A DNA stretch of 64,000 bases from Geofilum rhodophaeum (GTDB lineage: Bacteria; Bacteroidota; Bacteroidia; Bacteroidales; Marinilabiliaceae). Location: NCBI RefSeq assembly GCF_002210225.1, contig NZ_MWUJ01000011.1, positions 1 through 64,000 on the forward strand. The letters run 5' to 3'. Below are positions 24,362 to 36,500 of the stretch, one piece after another. Positions within the stretch are counted from its first letter, which is position 1, and every line of letters starts with the position of its first letter. Under the pieces are notes generated by a model, which saw nothing but the letters and a program-made list of their open reading frames with translations, did not search any database and was not told the origin of the DNA. A program made the translations under genes and the position numbers.

Positions 24362-26434
24362 TCAGTTAAGGGAACGCCAAACCACTACTTCGAGGCGACG
24401 GTTCACCAAATGTTCCTGCTCGCTGCAAACCTTTCCTCTTCGACAGGAATTTTCGGGATAACGCTCCCCATAACCGCGAGGAATAACGTTTGCATCGGGC
24501 ACCCCTTTAGTCAACAGATAAGTTTTGGCCTTTTCGGCGACCTCCTGAGAAGTCTGCAGGTTGGTCAGACGATTGCCTCTGGCATCGGTGTGTCCGTTCA
24601 ACTTAATAACGATGTTGGGATTAGCCAGCAGATAGGCGGCAATTTTATCCAATAAAGCCAAGCCCTCTGGAGTAATCTCGTCGTTTCTGTAGGGAATGGA
24701 TAAACCACTGATTTCGTTCAAGTCGGCCTCCTTAAAAACAGGTCGAAGGGCAAAACCTCCGGCACCTACCTCCTGTAAATCGAGGATGCCAACAACGGTC
24801 TTTCGCGTGTTAAAATCATCTTTTTCTACACTTACTTCAAATTCCTGTCCCTCTCTGCGGTAGGTGTCGGGAATAGTAATATTAAAACGTCCATTACTCC
24901 CGGTTGATGCCTCTCCTACCACGCTGCCTGTAAAAGCATCTGAAAGGACCACGCGCGCACCACCAATTGCTTCATTATTAAAAGAACTGCTCACTAAGGA
25001 AGAAACGGACGACGGAAAGAGGCTCAGATCAACCTTAGGTTCTTCGACTACTGGCTCCGGCTCAGGTTCAGGCACCGGTTCCTGCTCAGGTTCCCGAACC
25101 ACAGCAGGTCTTTCAGCGGGCAGCGTTTCTACCGGCCGAACCAGTTCTTGTACGGGAACAATATCCGGCTCGGGCTCAACTACTTGTGGTGTGTCTTCAT
25201 TAAACTGGACATAAAAAATCACATCCTCTCCTCCAACCTGGCGGTTGGTCGACAAAAAACCACGGTTTGAATCAGTGGGATTAATCACATAGCCAAAATC
25301 ATCCTTCTCCGAGTTAAAGGGACGCATCATATTCTTGGTATCTCCCCATATACCGTTCTCGTAGTGGGCCTGAAACAAGTCCAAACCACCAAATCCCATG
25401 TGACCGTCGCTGGCAAAGTATAAGGTGTTATCCTGACTAACAAAGGGATAGCGTTCATCACCAAAGGTATTGACGCGTGGCCCAAGGTTACTGGGTGCAC
25501 TGTAAGTACGATTGGGACGACGTTCCACCCTCCATAAATCGGTACCACCATAACCGCCCGGACGATTCGATACAAAATACAAGTATTTATCATCTGGCGA
25601 TACAGCTGGGTGCGCATTGTCAAATTCATCCGAATTAAAAGGCAGTTCCCGCTCATTTACCCAATCATTACCATCGTAAACGACTGAAAACAATTTAATG
25701 ATGGAATTACCACCACGTACACGCACTGAGCGGGTATAATACATCGTTTTGTTGTCCGAAGTAAAGGAAATGGCTCCAACGTGATAAGGGAAAACCAAAT
25801 TTTCAGAAAACAAACGCGTGTTTACAATTTGATCGTTTTCAATATCGGAATAGTAGAGACTCAAAAAATCTCTTCCCGAACGGTCGTGATTACGACCGGA
25901 ACTCTCTGGAGATGCAGAAGAATACACTACCCCATCGCCATAATATGAAATCCCAAAAGACTGACCATAGGTCATGATGGATGATGGGTTAACACGAACA
26001 TTGGAAACAAACTCGTCGTTTTCCAGTGCCCATTCGCAGGACCGTATAAACTCATCGATTTGAGATTGTAAACTGGGGTTCTGTGGCCGGGCGCGTTGAT
26101 ACAACTCAATCGCACCTTCATAAAAACCAAATCGATGCGTCGCTGAGGCATAAACATATAAATCGTAACCCGACAAATGCTCTTCCAAATCCATAAAGGC
26201 GGAAAAAGCTTCATCGATATCATTCAGTTCATAATAACAATGTGCAATACGAATACGATCCTCTACCTCCAAAGGGTAATCGTTTTCCATAAGTGTTTTA
26301 TAATACTGAAGGGCTTCATAATACTCTCCCCGTTCGAACTGATTTATTGCCCGACGAAGTGAACCTTGTCCAACAACGCTCTGAGCAACAAAGAGAAATA
26401 TCAGAACTAAAAGTGAGTTAAAGGCTAGTCTCAT
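24362..26434 (-). CDS. OmpA-family protein with PorE-like architecture (TPR, beta-propeller, CRD, OmpA_C)
   Basis: A 690-residue envelope protein. After a signal peptide (1-22) come TPR-like helices (about 25-150), PD40/WD40-type propeller repeats (about 150-420; SPDDKYLYFVSNRPGG is typical), a Pro/Glu-rich linker (about 425-470), a carboxypeptidase-regulatory-like beta domain (about 475-555) and a C-terminal OmpA domain that binds peptidoglycan (about 575-690, LNGHTDARGN). This matches the architecture of PorE of the type IX secretion system. It lacks the lipobox of P. gingivalis PorE. Its place behind PorP/SprF and a type B adhesin suggests a paralogue dedicated to anchoring this adhesin, as in SprB-SprF-OmpA operons. 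Confidence 0.88.
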   Translation of the reverse strand: MRLAFNSLLVLIFLFVAQSVVGQGSLRRAINQFERGEYYEALQYYKTLMENDYPLEVEDRIRIAHCYYELNDIDEAFSAFMDLEEHLSGYDLYVYASATHRFGFYEGAIELYQRARPQNPSLQSQIDEFIRSCEWALENDEFVSNVRVNPSSIMTYGQSFGISYYGDGVVYSSASPESSGRNHDRSGRDFLSLYYSDIENDQIVNTRLFSENLVFPYHVGAISFTSDNKTMYYTRSVRVRGGNSIIKLFSVVYDGNDWVNERELPFNSDEFDNAHPAVSPDDKYLYFVSNRPGGYGGTDLWRVERRPNRTYSAPSNLGPRVNTFGDERYPFVSQDNTLYFASDGHMGFGGLDLFQAHYENGIWGDTKNMMRPFNSEKDDFGYVINPTDSNRGFLSTNRQVGGEDVIFYVQFNEDTPQVVEPEPDIVPVQELVRPVETLPAERPAVVREPEQEPVPEPEPEPVVEEPKVDLSLFPSSVSSLVSSSFNNEAIGGARVVLSDAFTGSVVGEASTGSNGRFNITIPDTYRREGQEFEVSVEKDDFNTRKTVVGILDLQEVGAGGFALRPVFKEADLNEISGLSIPYRNDEITPEGLALLDKIAAYLLANPNIVIKLNGHTDARGNRLTNLQTSQEVAEKAKTYLLTKGVPDANVIPRGYGERYPENSCRRGKVCSEQEHLVNRRLEVVVWRSLN

Positions 26435-26476
26435 GAGATTGGTATTTTGGTTGTCAAAAACTGTCCGCTTAATGAA

Positions 26477-27418
26477 TTAAAAATAACGAATCGATCGCAT
26501 ACCGGCCCTACGATTGAACGAGAAATCGAACTGAAGACTTACTTCATGTGAACCTGCTTTGGCATATTGATTGATGGCAGAAAATGAATAATCCATGGAG
26601 TACCTAACAGTAAATTGACGATTTATGATGTACTCCATCAACAAAACGGCCTCTGAAATGGTGCGATACGAAGCGCCGACCCACAAACGCTCGGCCAACA
26701 AAACATTGGCAGAAAAATCGACTTGCATGGGTGCGCCATATACGTGCTTCACGAGCATGGTGGGTTTCACCTTTACCGGATACCAATCGAACACATAACC
26801 TCCATACAAATACATGTGCAGGTTCTTAAAGTCAATGGTATTTTTAAATCCGGCACTTCCCTCGTCAAACTGATTGCTGAAAAACTTCGGTATCGAGAAA
26901 CCCAGAAAATAATCATCGGCATAATAATAACTACCAAAGCCAAAATTAAAATTCAATTGTGATTCCTTACCATCAAAAACAGGGTCTCCAAATTCTCCGG
27001 TAACGGACTTGGTTCCATCATAAACCAGGGAACTGAAGCCAAACTGCAAACCAAAAGACAGGAATTTGCGATCACGATCGAGCTGGATTTTATAGGAGGC
27101 AGCTCCAAACAAATCAAAGGTGTTGGAAAAACCAATACGGTCGTTTACCAGGGCCAAGCCCACTCCTATATCGGTATCTTCAATACCCCCGTGTACATTT
27201 AATGCCTGATTCATAGGGGCACCTTCAATACCAATCCACTGACTGCGATGGATCATCAATCCGCTGATAACATCCCTTGTGCCGTTGTAAGCAGGATTAA
27301 GTAAGCCCTGGTTGGCAATATAGTGGTTAAACTGATATTGATTCTGCGCCAACAGACCGTAGCCTCCTGTAATCATAAACAGCCCTAATAGGATAAGAAT
27401 TTTCTTTACCATAATCAT
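26477..27418 (-). CDS. PorP/SprF family type IX secretion outer membrane protein
   Basis: A 313-residue outer membrane beta-barrel. I chose the ATG at 27418 (the ATG at 27412 is equally possible), because both directly precede the signal peptide KKILILLGLFMITGG. A longer frame reaching 27517 would run through an intergenic hairpin and overlap the adhesin stop. The mature start QYQFNHYIANQGLLNPAYNG is the family signature. PorP/SprF proteins work with type IX secretion and attach CHU_C (type B) cargo to the surface; SprF is needed for SprB export in Flavobacterium. The barrel likely serves the 3045-residue protein upstream. Confidence 0.92.
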   Translation of the reverse strand: MIMVKKILILLGLFMITGGYGLLAQNQYQFNHYIANQGLLNPAYNGTRDVISGLMIHRSQWIGIEGAPMNQALNVHGGIEDTDIGVGLALVNDRIGFSNTFDLFGAASYKIQLDRDRKFLSFGLQFGFSSLVYDGTKSVTGEFGDPVFDGKESQLNFNFGFGSYYYADDYFLGFSIPKFFSNQFDEGSAGFKNTIDFKNLHMYLYGGYVFDWYPVKVKPTMLVKHVYGAPMQVDFSANVLLAERLWVGASYRTISEAVLLMEYIINRQFTVRYSMDYSFSAINQYAKAGSHEVSLQFDFSFNRRAGMRSIRYF

Positions 27419-27432
27419 GGGTCTTTCAAGTT

Positions 27433-27454
27433 CCGGAAGGGCCAAGCCTTCCGG
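27433..27454 (-). repeat. Intercistronic hairpin between adhesin and porP genes
   Basis: CCGGAAGG (27433-27440) and CCTTCCGG (27447-27454) form a perfect 8-base stem with a 6-base loop in the ~95-base gap between the adhesin stop and the porP start. No T-run follows. It may protect upstream mRNA or lower downstream expression. Confidence 0.6.
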
Positions 27455-27513
27455 CATATTTGGGTTACTATCCTTTATAATAATTCCTGCTCTGTTTAAT
27501 TCGTGCAACATCC

Positions 27514-30500
27514 TCATCTTCTAAGTTCTACATAGCCCGAGTAGTTCCTTGTCTGAATGCTTCCGTTCACATTCTTCTTAACAGTGTACACGTAAAAGTA
27601 CACGCCATTGGGCAAGTCTTTGCCAATAGAAACCATGGCGCCAACGTTGGAGGTACCATCCCAACTGTTGTCGTATTGTTTACCCTGACTACGGTAGACA
27701 ATAGTTCCCCAGCGGTTGAATACCTCAAGTGTCGACTCTTCAGTCTCACCCAAACCACTAATAACCAACCTATCGTTGATGCCATCGCCGTTTGGTGAAA
27801 AGGCATTGGGCAGTAAGAAACTCTGATTCTCATTAAAGTCTTTATTACCAACCATTATCACCACACGGGCTATTCCGGAAACACGGCCGGGAACATCCAG
27901 GTTTTCAATGCGGTATTCCAGGAAATCTTCGCCATAGAAACTGGGTAATTTCTGATAACTCAGCAATCCGCTAAATTCATCCAGTGCAGTCTCCGCACCA
28001 CTGTTGGCCGCTTGTACCATACTGAATCTAAGATTACCGCCAGGTCCAAATCGATCCAGGCCTCCAATAAACGAGAACCGGTCGTTTTCTACCAAATCAA
28101 GGGTTCCTGCCAAATCATCTGGTGAAAGAAACAGGGTATCGTTAACAGCCACCAATTCACTCTGGTAAATGTTGGCCATTCCTTCCATCACTGCCTCACA
28201 ACCGCCTTCACCAAAAGCCATAACAAAATAATCACCAGGCCTGTCAACAGTACCAAAATTTAAGGCTTCGCCTGAACCAATCAGAGGCATCTCCTCAAAA
28301 TCAATATCTCCGTTGCGAATCAACCAATACCATACGTCCTCTTCAGATCCGGTAAGTGTTATTTCATGACTACCTACTGCGCCTCCCCGACTCAACAAGA
28401 AGGAGGAAGGAGTGGCGTATTCAGTAACTACGAAGGAGGCATCTTCAAACTTATCGGCCGAACCATCCACCCATATACTGTAAGTATGCGTACCTTCTAC
28501 GCCATTAAAGACAACGTCGCCCCCGTCAGTAATGCCTTTACCTTTCTTAATTTGAACCACTTCAGGATTATCGGGGTCATCCAGCTTGACCAACTCATAA
28601 AATGCACCAGCCGTTGTTCCAGTCAAAACGACATCAATTCCGCTGGCATCGCCAGAACAGTACTCCAACACCTGGTCAATATCCAAACTGTATTCAGCAA
28701 CTGGCGGAGTGACATCGGTTATGGTAATGCGGTTGGATTCGTCGATACAACCCTCATTACTTCGAGAAGTTACATAATAGGTTCCAGGCTCACCCACTTC
28801 CCATACAACATCATCAGTCAGTACACTCACCTGAATTGGAGCCAAGGGATGTGCTTCTCCGTTAAAGTACAAGGTATAGGTAGCATTAAGAACTTTCTCT
28901 TCGACAACCAGACGACCGTCTGTGTAGTTCAAAACCAAGGGCACAAAATGATGTGGGCTGTACAACAACTGAATAGTAAACTCTGCTACACTACCCACAC
29001 AACCTGAAGACGCAAAAGTTGCCTCAACATAGTAATCACCAGCAGGCCATTGATTAATGTTACTAAAACTAATCTCGGCACCATTGCCCTCGAGCGTAGC
29101 CAGGCGATCCACTCCACCTGAGGCTGAACGTCTGTACAGACGATACAAAACACCGTCTTCAGACACCGGTATGCGCAAGTCGAAGGGAGAATTGGAGCAC
29201 TTGACCACAGGAACATCCCGGGTGACAGGTGTACCATTGCTCTCCAACACAAAGTCGCCAGGAGCATCCAACACCTCAATCCGGAAAAGGTCACTGCCGA
29301 CACGGCACCCAGTCGTTTCATGTACCGCGACAACCTGCAAAAAGGAAGATAATAGGCCTTCGTTCTCCAAAAAGGTATAATCCCATAAAACGGGTTCATC
29401 ATTTATCTCAAACTGAGTACCCAGTTCTTCATTAATAAGCGTGTAAACCACACCCTCCTGGGCATTGGTAACCGATATAAAGGCCTCACCCGCACAAGTT
29501 GGATTCTCTACAATGGGATCCAAAACGGGAACCTCCGGACTATCCAAGAGACTTACAGAAATATCCGACGACAGTGCTACCATACAAGCCTCATCTTCCC
29601 AAGAAGCATAGAGCGTGTACAAGTTGCCCTCCTGAAGTCCTTCAAATACCAAATCTTCTGTTCCACCAGTGCCCACCAATGTTTGAATCAAACTACCGGA
29701 AGCATCCGGACTGTACAAATGATAAAATACATCAGTCTCATGTCCCGCTACAGTAAGTTCACCTGTTGAACCATCGGAACAATAATCGTTAGCCGTGATG
29801 GTAAGAGCTTCCGAGGGAGCCGGCCTTTGTTCTACCTCTACAGTACCATTCATACTGGAGGTACAACCAGTGAGGGTATTACGTGCATAAACGGTATAGT
29901 CACCCTCATCAGAAACGCCAGCAAAATACAGGGCCTCACCAGAACCAATAGCGGTACCACGCGTCCTGGGCACGCCTGCATCATCCCAAATCAAAGTATA
30001 TAATACGTTTTCTTCAGAATCATCAAGACCAATAGCGGCTCCCGATCCAGCATCACAGAACACCCCACTACCAGTCAGCTGAAAGGCTATGGGAAGAGGA
30101 TTAAAACGAAGTTCAAAGTCGCCGTTCATTTCAAGGATGCATGTACCATCATTACTGACCGCTTCAACAATGTAGTTCCCTGCCTCTTCGATAATTCCAA
30201 AGGACAAAGCATCTCCTGCTGTATAGCCAACCAGCTCAGCAGTATTAATGGGCGATCCAACAACACTTCCCAAGTCCCTGTCCAACAAGCTATAAGTAAC
30301 ATCAGCTTCGGACCCTGAGAGACCTACTTCTACGCCTCCGTCTCCTTCGCAAACGGTGCCCTCACCAGTTATATTGAACCTTTCAAGCACATTGGGAATA
30401 TCCACAGTAAAGATCTCATCCAAAAATTCAGGACAGCCATTCATTATGGCCTGAACCCTATAGCTGCCACCACCATCTATAATGGCTGCACTAAAAACAA

Positions 30501-33500
30501 GATCTGAACCATCTCCGCTTAATATACTGCCGGTGGGACCGTTATTGTCCTCGTCTGCCCACCAATAGATTTCATATTCTACACCAGGCTCTGAGGCCAA
30601 AAGAGTAACCTCTGCACCCGTTGTGCAATCTGCAGTGGAAACATCTACATTTACCAGCTTGGTTAAATCCGGCAAAGGTCGCTCGTCCACCTGAATGATG
30701 CCATTCATGGCCAGGGGACAACTGGTATGTTCATGTATATAAACCGCTTCCACCCGATATTCTCCTTCCTGATCAACGATAAAATTCAAAAGACCACCAT
30801 TTCCGCTTTGAGTCGCTACAGGAACATCATCGCGATACAAGGTATATTCCACGTCTGATTGAGACCCGGAAAGCGCCAGAATGGTTTGGCCATCAGGACC
30901 ACAATAAAAATCATCTCCGCTCAACTCGAAAACAGTCGGCAAGGCATCAGCTACCAATTCGATTTCAGCGACCTGCTGCGAACATCCTCCCCCTATTGTG
31001 GTGCCTTGAATGGTGTAAGTTCCAGCTTGACTAAAGTCTCCATACGAATAGGAACCAGACATATCGGTGCTGCTGGCAGTCCACTCAGAACCAGTAACCA
31101 AGGCCCCATTATAATATAAGGCATAATTAACGTCAGCTTGGAAGCCGGTCTGGGTCAATGCAACACCCTCTGTATCCCCTTCACAAAAGTGACCTTCATT
31201 TTCGGCAGAAAGTGCTACCGGATCCGGGAGTGCGATTTCACTGACTGTTATGGCGTCATCGAGCACATACAAACAGCCTCCGGCACCTGCTATTACAACC
31301 CTATAAGTACCTTCGTTGGTATAGGGTCCGAAGGACAAGGGGGTTCCGGTGCCATTAACACCTTCACCTAAGGATGCACCATTGTAATATACCTGATAGG
31401 CTGCTCCATCCTCAGAACCATCGGTTTGTATGATAACACCTTCTGAACCTTCGCAATAAGATCCATCTACCGGATCAGAGCTTACGGTAAACAGAGCACT
31501 GTTTGGGGTAACCTCCTTCAAATAAGGATTATTCATTTCTGTGCTACAGCCGTTGAGAGACACAGCAAGTATGGAGTAAGTCCCACCAAAAGAGAAAGTA
31601 CCAAAATCCAAAGAACTGCCATTCCCTTCAATTGGATCTTCCACTAAAGGAGAACCATCAAGTTGCAAATAGTAATAGACCCCAGTCTCTGAGCCTGACA
31701 AAGAAATGCTTACTTCACAGATGGTCGTATTCTCGACGGCAACTAAATCAAATACAGTAGGATTCGAATTCATTTTCACTTCTGCGACAGCAGCAAATTC
31801 TTTTTCCAATCCACCTGGCAATCGACGGGCAACCACCTTATAACTGCCTTCAGTTACTCCTGTCCAAATGAGAAAGTCTCCATCTTCTATCGGAGTAATC
31901 CCTGCAGGACCAATCAGTTCATTGGCTTCATTGACCTCGAACAAATCGTATTCTACGTTGGTCAAAGGTTCGTGCTCTTCCAAGTAAAGCGTTGCACCAC
32001 CATCGTTCTCACAATATTCAGAATAAACCGGAAGTAAGTCAAACTCGATGGGATAAGTATCAATGGTCATTGTGACCACCTCGCTGTTGTCGGTACAACC
32101 AAATTCATTACGAGCGGTAACAGACAATTCATCACCATTTTGAAGGGTGGTTAATACAATCGGTCCGGTAATCCAACCATTGAGATCGCCATCATAAGGC
32201 TCCCCATTAACAAGGAAGAGGTAATCATCTCCACCACTACCGCTTATGGTTACATCATCACCCTCGCCGGCATACTGTGGGGCAACCGTAATACCTGCTT
32301 CTGGCAAGGGCCTAACAGTAAGCGTGATGCTTGCAGATGCAGCGGCACAGCTGTTGGCGTCGCTTACTTCTACATAAACTTGGTCGCCATCCTCAAAGTC
32401 TGTTGCAGAATAAGTGGCAGAACTACCTTCTTGAACCAGCTCTTCTACTCCGCCTCTGATCCTATAAAAAGCATAAGCATCTCCCCCTTCGGCGGTGAAG
32501 GTGACTTCCGTACCATGACAAAACACGGTTTGATCTGAATTCAATGTAGCTGTGGGCAGGTCGTGAACCACAATTGCGGCAGCTACCTCGGAAGCAACAC
32601 AGTCGTATTCATTTACAACACTAACGCTAAAGACATCAGCATCAGCAGGATCGCTCACTTCAAAAGTGGACGCGCTTCCTGCAACACCCAAAGAAACGCC
32701 GTTCCGGAAAAATTCGTACTGAACGCCTCCCCCGGCAGTCAGCGTAAGGGGTTCATTCACACACAATTCGCTGGACGACAAAGCCAGGGTGGCCACCGGT
32801 GTATTAACTGAAATGGTGAGCGTATCCGAAGCAACACAAGCGTTGGCTGCTTCACCATAAACGATGATTTGATCGCCGTCGGCAAACACCGCACTGTAAG
32901 TAGCTGTGGCACCAGGCGCCTGGACTTGAACACCGTTTACTTCAAAAGCGTATTGATCGGCACCGGAGGCGGTGAGTAGAACTGTCTCACCGGGACAAGC
33001 CACATTGTCGGGCTGGTCGCTGACCAGTTCGACAACTGGAAGCGGGCGAACGGTAATGGTTTGTTCGGCCGACTCGGTTGAGCAGGCACCTAAAATAATC
33101 TCGGCCTTAACTACATCGCCATCCACAAAAGTGTTGCTGGTGTATTCATGGTCGGTGCCATTCTGTACTTCATCCCCATTAACATAGAAAATGTAGGTAC
33201 TGTAACCACTTTGAGCAGCAAGCGTGATGCTTTCGCCAGAACAAATATCTGTAGCACTGTAAGTCAAGGTGTTATCGGGACTCCCTTTAACCTCAATGGG
33301 CAGTTCGCTTTGCGCCTGGCAGCCGTTGGCATCTTCTACAGTTACGCGTAAGGTATAAGTGCCCACTGCAAGAGCAAGATCCGTAGAGTAAGTCGCATCG
33401 CTGTCCCATGCACGCGTATCAATTACAGCATCGGCAGCATCCAACAATTCAAAGAGATAAGAGCTTCCACCTGTGGCGGTATACTCCTCAGAGGTGCCCG

Positions 33501-36500
33501 CACAAATTTCTCCACTTCCACTCAAGTCGGCAACAGCTTCTGTTACAACAACTATCAGACTGGCTGGGGCACTTTCACAAGCATGTCCGTTGTCGGTATC
33601 GGTAACAACCACACTGTATTCTCCTGCATCGCCAGCTTCCGCATTTGAAATGGTATAGGTCGCACCGGTTACTCCAGGAATCACTACTCCGTTATGGGTC
33701 CACTGGTAAACATAATTACCGGCTCCTCCTGAAGCTGTAGCCGTCAAGAGCATATCATTACCCAGACAAACCAAATTAGAGGGATCGTTATCGCTTAACA
33801 AACCAACCGTAGGCACTTCATTTACAGTCACCTCAGCAGTAGTTCCTGGTGTTGCAGTACAACCATTGGCATCGGTAATGCTGACTAAGGTATAGGTCAC
33901 ATCCCCGGTAGGAGAAAATTCCAGGCTGAAGCTAGTTTCTGTAATACCATTAACCGTTTGGTCACCAACGCCATTGTTATAGGTTACCGACCAGGGCGTG
34001 CTTCCGCTAGTAAGTTCAATCTCCAGAGTGGTATTGTCTCCTTCGCAGACAACAGACTCACTAAAGGAAATGCTGGCTACAGGTTCTGGATATATGGTGA
34101 AGGGCAAAGTGGCGACATCGCCACATCCCAGCGCATTCGCCACCTCGACTTCAAGCGTATAGTCTCCGGCAGTAAGAGCGGCAGAGGTGGTATAGCTGTC
34201 GTTGACAGATGTGGCCTGCGTAGCAATCACATTATTGCCAGCATCGTACAAGGTAAAGGTATAACTGTCTCCCCCACTTGCTGTATAGGTTTCGGTGCCC
34301 CCAAGACAATACCCTGCTGCACCATCAAGTGCAGCAGTCACTTCAACAACAGTAACCGTAAGACTTGCCGGATCGCTGTCACAAGTCACTCCGGCATTGG
34401 AGGAACTTACCACCACACTGTAGGCACCAGCGTCTGCTGCCTCTGCGTTGCTGATGGTATAAGTCGCACCAGTTGCCCCGCTTATGGGATTTCCTTCAAA
34501 ATACCATTGATACCCATAAGGGGCAATACCGTCCGAGGCTGTGGCTGTTAAGTCCATGGTCCCATCCAAACAAACCTCATTGCTGGGATCGTTATCGCTT
34601 TTCACCGAAACGCTCGGTCGCTCGTTTACCGTAAGCGCAGCCGTAGTATTTGGATTTACGGTACAACCATTGGCATCGGTAATACTCAAAAGAGTATAAG
34701 TTACATTGCTGGTGTGGTTAACTTCCTCTCTATGTGTGAGACCGCTAATACCACTGCGCGAAACTAAGCCGGAGCCATCATTATAACTGAAGGACCAGGG
34801 TGCTGCACCGGTGGTTAATTCCACGACCAACTCACTGCCTTCTCCTTCACATATAACCGCGGGATCAAAAGCTATGGTAGCCTCCGGGGCTGCGTTTACC
34901 GTCAAAGTCACAGACTCCTCGGCTGTACAGCCGGCTGCATTTTCAACCAACACATTAATGGTATAACTTCCGACGGCAAGTGCTGAAGTCTCAAAAGTAT
35001 TTGACGCCGAAGGCCCCTGACTTTCAACGGTGGTGTTGGACGCATCCAAAACTGTAAAGGTGTACTGATCGCCTCCTCCAGCGGTATAGCTTCCTGTTGC
35101 ACCCACACAAACAGCAGCATCACCACTTAGGGTAGCCTCCGGTAGGGCGTCAACAACAACTGTGGTGGTAGCAGGATCACTGGAGCATCCACTCTCATCG
35201 CTCACCACCAAAGTGTAAACTCCGGCATCGGCCGAAGTAACAGGGTCAATTAGGGGATTCTCGTCACTTGAAGAATAGCCATTGGGACCTGTCCAGGCAT
35301 AACTTAATATACCAACACCTGTAACACCGGAAGATGAGAGCTGTATGCTTTCACCCTCACAAGCCGGTCCATCGTTCGAAACTGCACCAATAACCGGTCG
35401 CTCGTTTACGCCAATGCTAATGGAAGCGGTAGCAGCTCCGCAACCATTGGCATCTGTTACGGTTACTTCATAAACGCCGGCATCACCCAAAGATGCGTTG
35501 GGAACAGAAATGCTGGCCGTTGCTGTACCGATTGGACTTCCTTCCTTGGTCCATGCATAGCTGTATGATCCTGCGCCCCCCGTTACAGTAGCAGTAAAAT
35601 TAAGGGGAGCGTCTTCACAAACGTCAAAGTCTGCCGGCAAGGTGGCGACAGGATTCTCATTAACTTCAACATCAAGGGTCGTACTGTTAATACAACCATC
35701 GGCACTTTCCACGGTGAGCGTATAAGTACCATTGTGCGAGCCATAATCTGCGGATGCAATCAATGGATTACGCTCCTCTACAATTGTTCCATCGGGATAG
35801 GCCCAGCTGTAGTTGACCATATCATCGGGTCCCCCACTCAATTGAATGGGATCGCCTTCACAATAGGCAGAAGCATCACTACTGGCAGTGGGATCCGGTA
35901 AGGGAAAAATCTCAACTTCTATGGCCCCATCCATTGGGGTCTCACAAATAGTTTGGATTTGGCTAATGGCTGTCACAGTATAGGTGCCTGTTTGATCAGC
36001 AGCGAAGGTTAAAGGGGAACCATTACCTGACAGAGGAAGCCCCACAGCAGTGCCACCCCTCTCCAACTGATATTCAACAAACGGTTCACTACCGGACAAC
36101 TGCAGCGTTACTGTATTCCCGGCACACTGATCGGGGTCTAGTCTCGTAAGTTCAAATTCGGTGGGAGATTCAAAAATTCGGGTATAATCGCTTTCAATGG
36201 TAATTCTAACATCAATTTCCCCATCAAATTCTGTCTGGAAAACGTAGAAGTAAATTCGACTTCCATAAAATTCTTCCTCAACAAGATCTGGATAGAATCG
36301 ATATACAGACGCCTGGCCGGATCCAATGATTTCACCCCAGCCAGTTTGCAACACTTGCTCACCTCCCAATGTTGAATATACCTCAACAGCTAATCCATCG
36401 GCTTCGGGGAGCCATGCAGATGGAACCACATCAAAGTAACCACCCTCTGAACAATATGTAACTGGCACACTGGAAAGGTCTCCGGATCCCCCTTTTAGGA

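Noticed and set aside
27419-27517. N-terminal extension of the PorP/SprF frame
   Set aside because: It runs through a perfect hairpin and overlaps the adhesin stop, while a normal signal peptide begins at 27418.
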